Positions 1 through 8,839 of a DNA stretch of 16,456 nt are shown here, one piece after another. This DNA is from Isohypsibius dastychi (taxonomy: Eukaryota; Tardigrada; Eutardigrada; Parachela; Isohypsibiidae). Where the stretch lies: positions 1 to 16,456 of the forward strand of contig JAQIWT010000676.1 in NCBI GenBank assembly GCA_034696485.1, given 5' to 3'. The notes below the pieces were generated by a model, which did no database searches, was not told where the DNA came from, and saw only the letters and a list, made by a program, of their open reading frames with translations. The translations under genes and the position numbers were made by a program. Numbering within the stretch: the stretch's first letter is position 1; every line of letters begins with the position of its first letter.

Positions 1-390
1 TCTACATATTTCAAATGAAGGTTTCTTATCAAGATGGTCATTAGCTCTATGATAATTTTCATAGAGATTTCTTTTAGCTTTTTCGTTTAAATGTTTAAGC
101 ATATAGGCTAGTTGTGGACCTCTTTTGTCTACTTCTTTTATTGTTTCAGTATTTATATTGTTGAATTCACTGAAAAGATGTTTATAAATCTCCTCCATCA
201 TTGTGGTGATCCCTTGAATTAATTCAACTCCTCTTTCTCCAAATATTTTGTTTTCTGTCTTTTTATCGCTAGTTGGATCAATTTCTCGGCACATTTCATA
301 GAGGGAATCGAAATTGAATAATAATCTTGTATAAGGTATTTGCTTGTGATTTTCTAATAAAAGAATTATTTTATAAAATAAATTAAAGAA
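1..390 (-). CDS. Unrecognised AT-rich open frame, partial at left edge
   Basis: The minus strand is open from about 390 to the window edge at 1 (130 codons, no stop); the protein's C-terminal side lies outside. An internal Met is at 294-292. A possible acceptor (TTTTATTAG) would start an exon at 353. The frame is hydrophilic and looks helical, with many Lys, Glu and Asn; legible stretches include EMCREIDPTSDKK, GERGVELIQGITTMMEEIY and LAYMLKHLNEKAKRN. No signal peptide, membrane segment or catalytic motif is seen. Its codons end mostly in A or T and it is visibly more AT-rich than the other genes here. I do not recognise the family. It could be an exon of a host gene in an AT-rich isochore, a mobile-element gene, or sequence from another organism. 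The absence of stops in such AT-rich DNA is the main reason to believe it is coding. Confidence 0.5.
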
Positions 391-875
391 TTATTTTATT
401 AGTTAAATAATTCTTTTTATGATTAAGTGACGAAATAAATTTCTGTACTGAACAACTGGAAGTAACGAATTCAAATTTGCTGCAATCAGAAAATAATATT
501 GTTTTATCCAGACCTATATTGTAATTATATATTATATAGAATGACATCATCAAAAAGAATCCCCGGGTTCTGTGTCCCGTGAATAAATAAATTGAATAAA
601 TTCATTTATTCTATTTTATTTTGTTTTATTGTTTTACATTATTTATCTTCATTTTCTCCTTTCAAAGTCGTTCTTATTATTATTTTTATTCCAAATTATT
701 TATATCTTTCCAGAACAGTGCTTGTTCAGTTTTAGATACTAGAAAACTAGAACATATTAGAAAAATTGCATGTTTGTAAACAGGTATTGTTCTTCGGAAA
801 AACCATTCTGTCATGACCACTAATTAAACTAATTGAATTCTGATTATAAAAGTACCGTTTTGATTCGTCACTTAC
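356..875. other. AT-rich spacer with short A/T repeats, no gene seen
   Basis: This stretch is strongly AT-rich. A 15-nt direct repeat, AAAGAATTATTTTAT, occurs at 360-374 and 385-399, and an inverted relative (AATAATTCTTTTT) lies at about 406-418. A second AT-rich palindromic patch surrounds 592-610. The only GC-rich island is CCCCGGG near 561-567. No exon completing the peroxidase was found here. Confidence 0.5.
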
Positions 876-2252
876 GATATCGTTAACATGTCGATAGACA
901 GAAGCCAAATTCACAATAGATTCTTTGGGCATAGCGGATTCCAAGTCATGAAATGAGTTGAACGGCGGAAGTCCACAGAATTTCCGGACCTGATTGTAAG
1001 TGGCAACTCCGTGATCACGACCACGTTGGATATTGTTTGACAGCATATCGCCACCAAAAGTTTGGTTGACTGGTTTGAAAAGTTGATTCTGCAAAACGAA
1101 GGAGAATTCCGGGTGGGTTGTTTCTGGAATGTCAGTGGTCATCCCCGTGAGAATTTCGTCGAGAATTCCTTCGCGGTAGAACATTTTTGGATTGTTGAAA
1201 TGCTGGTAGAGAGGGAAGAATTTGCCGTTTTGATCACGAGCCGGAAGCCAATTGGACACCAAGGAATGTAATCTGCAAAAATTTTATAGATAAGTCCGAA
1301 TTTAATAGGAAAGTTGATTTAATGGGAGATTGTTAGAAAAAAATCCGCGTAGTTGGAACAAAATGCTCAAATCTTGTACTGTGTACCAAGTGTGGGAGAT
1401 CAAATAAAAGAACGGAATTAAAAGAGTTCTTCTGCAATAAACCTAAAATTAACTCAATTTTTTCGAAATCAAATAAATCAGAATACATCGAATACTCTTC
1501 TCCAGCGGGCAAAGATGTTTTTCTTGTCTAGCGCAGAGAACAGGTGTACATTTAGCTTGTAAAATTTTGTTTGGAAGCACAGCGCCACCAAAAGTGAACA
1601 ATGAAATTAAAATGTCGAAAAATATCAATATACGAAAAGCCTCAATAAAACCGAAATACACTGTAGCTTGTAAAACAGAACATTATACGCACCAGGCTCA
1701 AATCAGAAGTTCACGTGGATCAGAAAAAAATTTTGTTCAGAACTGTTCAGTTTGGTAACTTTATGCGAAAAATAACGTTGAATTGAATTTACTTCAAAAA
1801 TTTCGAGTTACTGCGTTATTGTACCCCAAAAAACTGATGTAATTCTTTAAATTGTTTCTGCAATGTTTTTCACTGCACAAAAGAACTGATTTTCGTGACG
1901 ATACAAAATCAACTCCTTTTAAAAACTGTACCTTGTAAAAAAACGGGAAAAAACGTATTGAATGGAGCGAGAAAAGTTACCTGAACGAAGAAGCTCCAAA
2001 TTCGACGTAAATGCTCGCATCGACATTTTCGTCATAAGCATCCGAAAATCCTTTTTGAGCCAACTGGATATTATTCTTCGGGTTGTCATAAATGGATCTC
2101 CCAACCAGAATCGGGACCATCTCGTTATACGTAATATGCTGCAACATCGCGCCGACTATCTTCCTGGTCAGCAAATATACCGCATCATCAGACGCTTTTG
2201 GCCGATTTTCGGATAGGAAGGTTGCGATCCAATTATGCACACGCAAAAGCAA
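876..2252 (-). CDS. Animal haem peroxidase, two-exon fragment (peroxidasin/peroxinectin type)
   Basis: Exon A is 2252-1981, after acceptor TTTATTGCAG and ending at donor GTAACT in phase 2. Exon B is 1272-876, after acceptor TTTTTGCAG and ending at donor GTAAGT in phase 0. The phases join, giving 223 codons. The family motifs appear in order: LLLRVHNWIA (usually REHNRIA), KIVGAMLQHITYNEMVPILVG, YDENVDASIYVEF, then the proximal-His block read as FRLHSLV, and NNIQRGRDHG with FCGLPPF. This family uses haem and peroxide to oxidise halides or crosslink matrix, and is normally secreted. Oddities: the upstream exons with the distal His and catalytic Arg/Glu are absent from the 5' side, the exons after VNDI are not found, REHN reads RVHN, and the usual FGH before the proximal His is one residue short. 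It is either a gene fragment or pseudogene, or its other exons lie beyond long introns or were lost in assembly. The family call is secure; that the gene is intact is not supported. Confidence 0.85.
1273..1980 (-). other. 708-nt intron of the peroxidase
   Basis: It is bounded by donor GTAACT at 1980 and acceptor TTTTTGCAG ending at 1273. It is AT-rich and much longer than most introns in the window. I see no exon-like motif or repeat in it. Short open frames on both strands match no peroxidase sequence. Confidence 0.7.
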
Positions 2253-2437
2253 CTGCAATAAACGTCAATCTTCAGATCAGTTTGTGTATCTATATGAATA
2301 ATATAAATATAAAAAGACACTCTATATTTAAACAATTTTGTTCTATCTATACCATTGAAATGAAAATGCAAAAAAACGCGATCAAACCGAAAAACAATGT
2401 TGAGTTATTAACTGCGTAAATTGACGAATTTAAGGAA

Positions 2438-2443
2438 TTTATT
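2438..2443 (-). promoter_or_regulatory. Candidate polyadenylation signal AATAAA
   Basis: A minus-strand AATAAA lies about 150 nt past the TGA at 2595-2593, so it could end the monooxygenase transcript. The surrounding DNA is AT-rich, so chance occurrence is likely. Confidence 0.25.
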
Positions 2444-2592
2444 CATGGAAATGTATCCTGTCAGAATCTGGTAATTTTGATTCAATTTGAAGTTTAATAA
2501 CTTAATTTAATACTAATTTTAATATTGAAAACCGACAAAACTGGTAAGACTTCTCTGCTGCCCTGCTGCATCAGACCGATTTAAAATCAAGC

Positions 2593-2650
2593 TCATAAAA
2601 TGTGTTCGTAGGTGTAGAAATATTCCTCGCAAAAAGCATCTTTGGCCGCG
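2593..2650 (-). pseudogene. Possible last-exon remnant of the monooxygenase
   Basis: A minus-strand frame reads AAKDAFCEEYFYTYEHIL then TGA at 2595-2593. The pattern resembles the family's late segment, in which an acidic residue, Met and Cys (EMC) are followed by aromatic residues and YYP. Here the Met that would bind the second copper is replaced (AFC). The exon boundary is not secure; GCAAG near 2652 is a possible acceptor. The exon expected just before it, with the PGD and Cys-x-Tyr motifs, is not found between it and 3089. This is either a real but divergent last exon or chance similarity. Confidence 0.3.
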
Positions 2651-2691
2651 CTTGCGCATGCCCGGCAAGCTGAGGCGGCCTGGCATACTGT

Positions 2692-2993
2692 CCCCCCCCC
2701 CTTCTCAGGAAAAGTTGGAGAAAAAAGAAAAAAAAATTTAAAAAAAAATTTTGAAAGTTTTTTTTTTAAAAAAACTGAAAATTCATGACCGGAAGTGGGC
2801 GAGTGAGTGGGCGAGTAAGTGGGCGAATGGGTGGGGGAGTGGACGAGTGGGTGAGTGGGCGTCACTTTTGAAAATGTGGCTCCGTTGACCCGAAAAGATA
2901 TTTTTACACAGTAAAAGATTTTTAAAAAAAAGAGACTAATCGGTCAGGAAAATTCGAGGGTATCGTAGGTCCCCCCCCCCCTTGGGGGGGGGG
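2692..2993. repeat. Low-complexity block: C runs, A/T runs, GAGTGGGC minisatellite, C11-TT-G10 palindrome
   Basis: In order, this block holds a C10 run (2692-2701), a long A and T homopolymer tract (about 2724-2777), a degenerate G-rich tandem repeat with unit near GAGTGGGC (2790-2861), and C11-TT-G10 followed by CCC (2971-2996). The G-rich strand has several GGG runs close together, so a G-quadruplex is possible. The C11-TT-G10 run is self-complementary. The block lies exactly where missing monooxygenase exons should be. Confidence 0.85.
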
Positions 2994-3089
2994 CCCAACA
3001 ATTACGACAAAAATTACGGCTTTATTATCCCCAGCAATGAGGGTTGGCCTTGGAGTTTTGGAGGACATTCAATGATGCATTGCACTTAC

Positions 3090-6000
3090 CGGTAGGATCA
3101 CCTTTGCTGGGTTTACCGCCTTGAGTTGCTGGTAGTTGAAATCATAGCTTTCATCTTTGCCGATATAACCAATCTCTTTTCCATCTCGAATTTGCCGTAT
3201 GAATACTTTTGTCCCTGTTTGAATAATAGAGGCCGTGAGTGCTTTTTTATCGCTAATGTAAATTTCGGATAATCTCGGATATTAATAACTGAACTCATCT
3301 CACGGGCATATTATGGAGCCAAATGTGACTTCAATATATTTTGAGCCAGATTCCTCTGTTAGAACAGATTTCTTTTGTTATCATAGAAAGTAAGGCTCTT
3401 ATTAGGCCATAGACAATTAGCGATTTGGCACACTGCGCACTTACTGGGCTACTGCGCACGTACAAAGCGATACTGCGCGGACGATAAGACCAACCACCTA
3501 GCGGACTGACTGTTGGCCCTTGGCTCAAATGAGTTTTTTGGCGAAACGGGAAAGTTTCGAGGAATTTAAAAACCTTTAGGCGAATATAGAGGTTCAGTCA
3601 AAGCAGTTGATCTGTCAATCAAGTGTTTTGAACCATAGGTCTAGGAGGAGTAGCAAACCGCGTTTGGGCATCATCGCGTTAAAAGGTATGATAATTAAAT
3701 TCAATGTTAAATGCAGGGGATGAAGTCCACTCCCATGTTCAGCTAGAAAGCTGTAACACCGAAATACAATTCGCGAAGGATTCGGCAAAAAGTGCCACAA
3801 TGTTAGAGAGAATACGTCACAACATAATGCTGCGGCAATTTTGTGATCAGACGAATTCTCACCAAGAAGATGTGTATGAAGACCTGCCATGACAACGTTG
3901 ATCCCAGTCTCCGGAAGTTTCTAGCATGTTGGAAAATTCACACTACGTTAACATGAAGGACAAATAAACTTACACGCTGTAGACACTGGGATTGACACTC
4001 GGACGTTACTTTCCACTCATCCTTCAATGGTGGCACAACGAGACTCCCTTCAAAGTAGGATCTTCTGTTATGCTGTTTCAGGAAAGATACGACCGCTGAC
4101 TGATATATTTTAAACTGGTACTCACATGAGTTGAGTAATGTTGGTCCAAATGTGACGACACCAGCCGTATGTTTTCTGCTTTTGTCAGATAAGTAAAGCT
4201 CGATGCCTGAACTGTCATTGCGTTCGGTGTTCAGCCTGGGATTGTCATAATGCATTTGTATCATAGCATATCCTCCGTTTCCGACTCCACTCTTCATAGA
4301 CATTGCCACATCTTTTGGAAAATACACCGGCTAAAGAAGACACGGATGACCCACAGATCAGTAGTTGAGCCAAACTGGTCATACCTCAGCCCCTTTAGAC
4401 CAGACCCCAGCAACCGTTTTGCAAGAATGTAAAAATAGTACAGTAATGTTCTTGTCGCAAATCATCCCTCTCTCTTGCGGAAATGTAGCGTTAACCGAAT
4501 CATCACACAAATAAAATGCAACGTGATGGACTAGGTCTTCGTTTCCAGCTTCGATCAGAGGCCCCATCTGAAAAGAGACAATAAATTCTCAGCGCAGATT
4601 TGCGTCACCTCAATTCTCATCGTACACCAATAACGTGAAACGGCTCGTCGTTCTCCTGTGTTGGAATAGGCAGCAGCTCACACCAAAACATCGTGTCATC
4701 CGCAATCATACGAGCCTTCGAAGAAAAAGTTCGGTACTGATTTGGTCGCGAGCACTTGAAACTTTAAAATATGCTTTTTATGGACAGGTCTATGCTGTGT
4801 TTCTTCAAATAATCTAAAACCGGGATTTTTCATAATTTCTGACTGGCTGGAGTTAATGGGCGAGTTCGATTTTGCTCAGCTACAAGCTACCGTAGCCTAA
4901 GGAAGGGGGTAGGGGAGGCGTCGTTTTGATCAAAGTTTCAGCAATGGCTCTGTTATGTTCGTATCAGATTTCACCACTTGGTTCGACGTGAAGCTAAAGT
5001 ATTAGCCCCTTTACTATGATTCGTTGATTTGAATATTTAGCGATTTAGCATTGGCTGTTAGCGAGAACCTCGGTCTATTTGAATATTAATGGCCGAGTTC
5101 TTCTAGGTCACGTGAGACATGTCAATAGATTTTCGTCGTGTTAGGATGACCGTTAATTTCTGAAAACCCGATTGGAAACCCACCCGAAATACTTATAACG
5201 GAGGATTAAAACCCCGGTACACTCGAACACCCAGGTCTGGATACCCCGTCACGCACAAGTACACAGGCACTGAGTGAATTGAATGCTGAGGAAAATGTGA
5301 CATGGTTTATAGTTCACGTTACTCAAATGTTAGAGGTATCCATCAACGGACGAATGAGCGGGTACCTGATGAACCAACCTCTCTGACGAATAATAAATGA
5401 CCCATTGCGAATCAAGACATAGGTGACGCTGAATAAGTGGGACCATCAAGGCCAGGTTGAATATCACGAGCTCAGGATACTTGAAGTCTCCAGGAAGCTG
5501 TATGTATCACGGTGCGAAATACCCATCCTCAAGTTTAACGGGGTTTTTCACCCCGTCAACGCAAGGATGAGCTAGTACTAAATTACTGAGCGCTCTCGAG
5601 AAGTATACAGACTACAGAGCGAGGTGAGAAACAACTTCTATCGAAAATTACAAGTTGTTAAAATATAGTTGTCGTATTTTAGGAATTATTTTGGCTTCTT
5701 AAACCACAACTTTGATGCAATATATGTTGTTCTTACTAGCACAGAACTCTGCCGAAAGAGAAGTAAAGAAATTCATGTTTACGACACTTCTCTGTCTATG
5801 TGAGTGGCTGGGCATGGTGACGCATGGGGTTATTTTGTAGCTGCTGACGCTGCACGTCCAGCCAAGTACCGGGCAATGAACGTTATCTTCAGCAAAAAAT
5901 GTTACAATTTAGCGACCCAAAAATTCAATCACCCCCACGCATTTCACCTTCAGAGAAGTTGGTGATAAGAAGTCAGAAAAGGCTACTGAAGCAAACTTCT

Positions 6001-7440
6001 AATATTTGCCAGATTCGACTTTTCGATAAATCCTATATCTCGTTCACTTCCCCATGATAATTGTTCGATGGAGTGCAACATTCACGGACCGTCCCAAGAG
6101 GACGGTAAAAGACACCACTGGCGGCGAGCTACGTTGTCAGATTTGTGTACTGCGTACCACCACAGAGTAAACAAATGTTGGCTCAACGGCCTGATGTCAT
6201 GATGGTTATGTAACGCCATGGGCGGCGTAATTCTCTGATTTCCTTCATACACCGGAGCAGACGGTTCTGGCCAAGAATCAGTCCGATCGGCTGAATGATT
6301 AGATTCAAAATCGATTTTAAAATGTTAATATTGCGGTAACTTTCCACCGAAGCATCCGATTGGACTGATTCTTGGCCAGAACCGTCTAAACCAGTAAACT
6401 GACAAATTATGCTCTTAACATTTTAGCCGTCATGGTACCAAACCTTATGAAAACCTCCAGACTGAAAAAACTTCTGGGTGATCTTTTGGCCATACCACTT
6501 TTTGTGCACAAATTTGAAAAACAGCTCCAGATAGCTGTTAACCTCGACTATAAGATTAAATGATGCAAATTTGAATTGGAGTCATACCATTTCGAGAATT
6601 GATAATCGCGCGCAAACTACAAATGAGTAGCCTTACAGCCTTGATATGCTATTCCATACGGCAAAAAGTTTAAATTCGGTTCAGTTCTCGTAAAATACCT
6701 GATTGACGCGAAACGGTAAACTCGATCTCTTTTCATCAGGTGATGTCTGATTGGCATCTCTATCATTTTCATCGAAGACGAAAACACTCTTTACACCGGT
6801 GGTGTTCCAGTCGTGTTGCTGTAGAGAGAAACCGGTTGCCGACTTTGTTGGTTTGCTGGAACTGGACGCAAACATTAGACGCATCGTTTCATTCTGTCAA
6901 CCAAAACAACAATGTTTAAGACAGTAAATTGTTCGTCTCAAAACCCAACAGCTCACTGTGATTCGTAGATCATCCTTGTCGCATGTATCAATTTTGCGCG
7001 AGATTTGAAAGATCACAGAATCAGGTCTGTTCTCAAATCCATTTAGCGTCCAATCCTGTTGACTGTCAAGAGTTGGTTCTATGAAATTAGTGGCGAAGCG
7101 ATCCTGAATAGAAGATACAATCAAGACTAGAACACCGGGAGAAAAAGGCTATTACTTCAAGGTGACCTTTTCCATTTTCGTCAATCCAACCGACAACAAC
7201 ATCCGCTCCTCTCATACCGCCATTGGGAGTGAATCCGAATCCGAACCATCCAAGATTTCCGTTGAGCTTCGGTGCGGTGACTTCAAACTCAATTCGATGA
7301 CCCTGCGCTGGACGCCATTTGACATTTGCACCATTCGCAGTCAGTTTTGCACTGCGTTCGTACTCGCAAAAGTTCGCTGAGATGTTTCGGAGACTGGAAA
7401 GAAAAACAATGCAAGATATCAGCCGATACATCATGATCAT
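3090..7440 (-). CDS. MOXD1: DOMON / copper type II monooxygenase, DBH-like (MOXD1-like)
   Basis: Nine exons join in phase: 7440-7156, 7103-6957, 6893-6699, 4715-4626, 4567-4385, 4330-4126, 4047-3974, 3920-3863, 3214-3090 (1,362 nt, 454 codons). The start MIMMYRLISCIVFLSS is a signal peptide. A DOMON domain follows (GWFGFGFTPNGGM, GADVVVGWI), then the Cu-hydroxylase halves: DDTMFWC, GNEDLVHHVAFYLC, YAMIQMHYDNP, GINVVMAGLHTHLLG and DESYDFNYQ. In this family, two adjacent His plus the His of QMHY hold one copper, and HTH plus a later Met hold the other. Five His are present; the HHM motif reads HHV. The protein should act in the secretory pathway as an ascorbate-dependent hydroxylase; its substrate is unknown. 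The model stops after KVILP with a clean donor (GTAAGT), so roughly the last quarter of the usual protein, with the Met ligand, is missing. TTTTCTTTCCAG inside exon 1 could be an acceptor for an unseen upstream exon. Family call is firm; MOXD1 rather than DBH/TBH rests on the DOMON wording. Confidence 0.9.
3215..3862 (-). other. 648-nt intron of the monooxygenase
   Basis: Donor GTGAGA at 3862 and acceptor CAG ending at 3215 join in phase 1, producing HTHLLGTKVFIRQIRDG. Inside are three copies of ACTGCGC at 3432, 3451 and 3472. Open frames in it are chance frames and carry no family motif. Confidence 0.75.
4716..6698 (-). other. Unusually long 1,983-nt intron of the monooxygenase
   Basis: It is bounded by donor GTATTT at 6698 and acceptor TTCTTCGAAG ending at 4716, in phase 0. 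Most introns of this gene are 52-78 nt, so this one is about 30 times longer and may have grown by insertion. It contains the inverted repeat at 6259-6387. No coding region was recognised in either direction. Confidence 0.75.
6259..6387. repeat. Inverted repeat, 32-bp arms, 65-nt loop
   Basis: The left arm is 6259-6290 and the right arm 6356-6387. They are complementary throughout except one position (6285 against 6361), which would be a G-U pair in plus-strand RNA. Each arm contains TTCTGGCCAAGAATCAGTCC or its complement. The loop is 65 nt and AT-rich. It lies in the intron and could be a small palindromic element or a hairpin RNA. No clear target-site duplication flanks it. Confidence 0.9.
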
Positions 7441-8190
7441 CTATCCCGATGTTCAAGTTTGCGGAGTGAATGTCGAAGAGGGACGCTATTCTCAAACACG
7501 TAATGATCAGTTGAGCTTTACAATAAATCAATCAAGTCGCACAAAATAAACTCGCTGAGAGCATCACTCGATGCCCAGGCTGAGAATAAATGAAATGGCA
7601 CACATGTAGGTAGTCGAAAAAACCGGATAACAATTGAAGCTGGAGGCGGCAGCACCCAAGCCGATCAATCTGCCAATATGAAATAACAATAGTTCATGTG
7701 TATTGAACATAACTTTAATGACAGCAATTAATCAGTGTCACAAGAACACGTAACTCGAAACTTATCATCATGAATGTTAAGGCGAAAGTCGGCACTGCGC
7801 AATATTCGTTTAAAATAATGCAAAACAGTCAATTATAAGAGATTCAGGTGAAGGAAAAAACGAAATATCAGTCAGAACCGAAGAAATCCATTCAACTACA
7901 AAGAATGTACCAAAGTGATGATTTATTTTTTTTTCATGCCTAATCGGGGCAATAAATGGACTCATCAAGAACTTTTGTTTGGACCAATTGGGAATGATTT
8001 AGGATAGCCACTGCAACTATGAAATAATGAATGAAAATTGAACACAACAGCCTTGTCGCGACCGGCGAACGCCAAGCTAGTTCTAACTTAAGGTCAAACC
8101 GCAAATCTGATACACATCGGACCTTACAAGACTGATATCTTCATGGCCGATCAAGCTGGAAAAGAGCGATCGCTATCTATTACTTGGGTC
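7441..8190. other. Upstream region of the monooxygenase, no gene seen
   Basis: This is the 5' flank of the minus-strand monooxygenase start at 7440. No clear TATA box or upstream coding exon was recognised. A single ACTGCGC is at about 7793-7799 and a T-run at about 7924-7934. An unseen 5' UTR exon is possible. Confidence 0.4.
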
Positions 8191-8290
8191 CACGTGTCTG
8201 TACCGACCACGCCCCTCGCTTTGATTGGTCCTTTTTGAACTTTATTCGATCCATGATTGGCCGGTTCTTCAATCTCGAAATCTGATTGGT
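8191..8290 (-). promoter_or_regulatory. Candidate control region: E-box, CACGCCC box and three CCAAT boxes
   Basis: CACGTG lies at about 8191, CCACGCCCC at about 8208, and ATTGG at 8224, 8256 and 8285. On the minus strand each ATTGG reads CCAAT in the contexts GACCAATCA, GGCCAATCA and GACCAATCA. Spacing of 32 and 29 nt is close to three helical turns. Clustered, same-orientation CCAAT boxes are typical NF-Y promoter sites. They are about 800 nt upstream of the monooxygenase start and in its orientation; a plus-strand target is also possible. Function is inferred. Confidence 0.4.
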
Positions 8291-8431
8291 CGAAGCTGGC
8301 GAACCTTGACCACTGTTCACATATTAATGGTCAGGTCCCACTGCATTTCGGCCAGCAACGTCAACCTTCTAAAACTGTAAAAATCTGCACATAATTTTGG
8401 CAAGACCCCACAAATCTCCGCCCAAAAACTC

Positions 8432-8699
8432 ATGTACTGCGGGATTTTGATCCTTCAGTACACATGTATTGAGGCATTTTGATCCTTCAGTACACATGTA
8501 CTGAGGGATTTTTATCGTTCAGTGCACCTGTACTGAGGGATGACCATCCTTCGGTACACATGTACTGAGGGTTTTTATCTTTCAGTACACATGTACAGAG
8601 GGACTTTTGTCCTTCAGTCCACATACACAGAGATTTACGGAAAGGTTTACAACCCTCAGTACGAATGTACAGGGGGATTTCACATCCCTCAGTACGCAC
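8432..8699. repeat. Tandem array of about eight 32-nt units, each an imperfect hairpin
   Basis: Units start at 8432, 8464, 8496, 8528, 8560, 8591 and, after a degenerate stretch at 8623-8664, at 8665. The consensus begins ATGTACTGAGGGAT and ends ATCCTTCAGTACAC. Within a unit, TACTGAGGGAT and ATCCTTCAGTA are near-complementary across about 4 nt, and unit junctions give GTACACATGTAC, also nearly palindromic. The divergence between units points to an old array. Weak related pieces (CCGAGGGATGTACC, CGAAGGATC) occur at 8740-8760. There are no unique spacers, so it is not CRISPR-like. Short open frames across it reflect the period only. Confidence 0.9.
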
Positions 8700-8822
8700 G
8701 AAAGCTGGCCTGGTTACAATCTGAGTGACGGACCAGCACCGAGGGATGTACCGAAGGATCTTAGAGATACACAGAACGTATCGAACCACGTTAAATCAGA
8801 ACCAGCCATGCAGAACCAGCCC

Positions 8823-8830
8823 TATATAAG
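8823..8830 (+). promoter_or_regulatory. Candidate TATA box TATATAAG
   Basis: TATATAAG is a strong TATA match on the plus strand, placed between the hairpin array and the A/C-rich tract. No recognised gene starts just downstream, so if it is used the product may be non-coding. It could be chance. Confidence 0.25.
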
Positions 8831-8839
8831 ACCGAGCCC

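Noticed and set aside
2593-2865. 90-codon minus frame with Thr-Pro-Ser-His repeats
   Set aside because: The repeats are the translated G-rich minisatellite and the rest is homopolymer. Only its last few codons are kept as a possible exon remnant.
3680-3790. Minus-strand reading PAFNIEFNYHTF, resembling the monooxygenase's YDFNYQ segment
   Set aside because: The true YDFNYQ exon is at 3090-3214 and joins the HTH exon in phase; this stretch has no usable splice sites and is in the wrong phase.
5538-5556. Short hairpin ACGGGG/CCCCGT as a terminator
   Set aside because: A 6-bp stem is expected by chance in an intron of this length, and rho-independent terminators do not apply to this genome.
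8432-8699. CRISPR-like array
   Set aside because: Units follow each other without unique spacers, they diverge from one another, and the window is eukaryotic.
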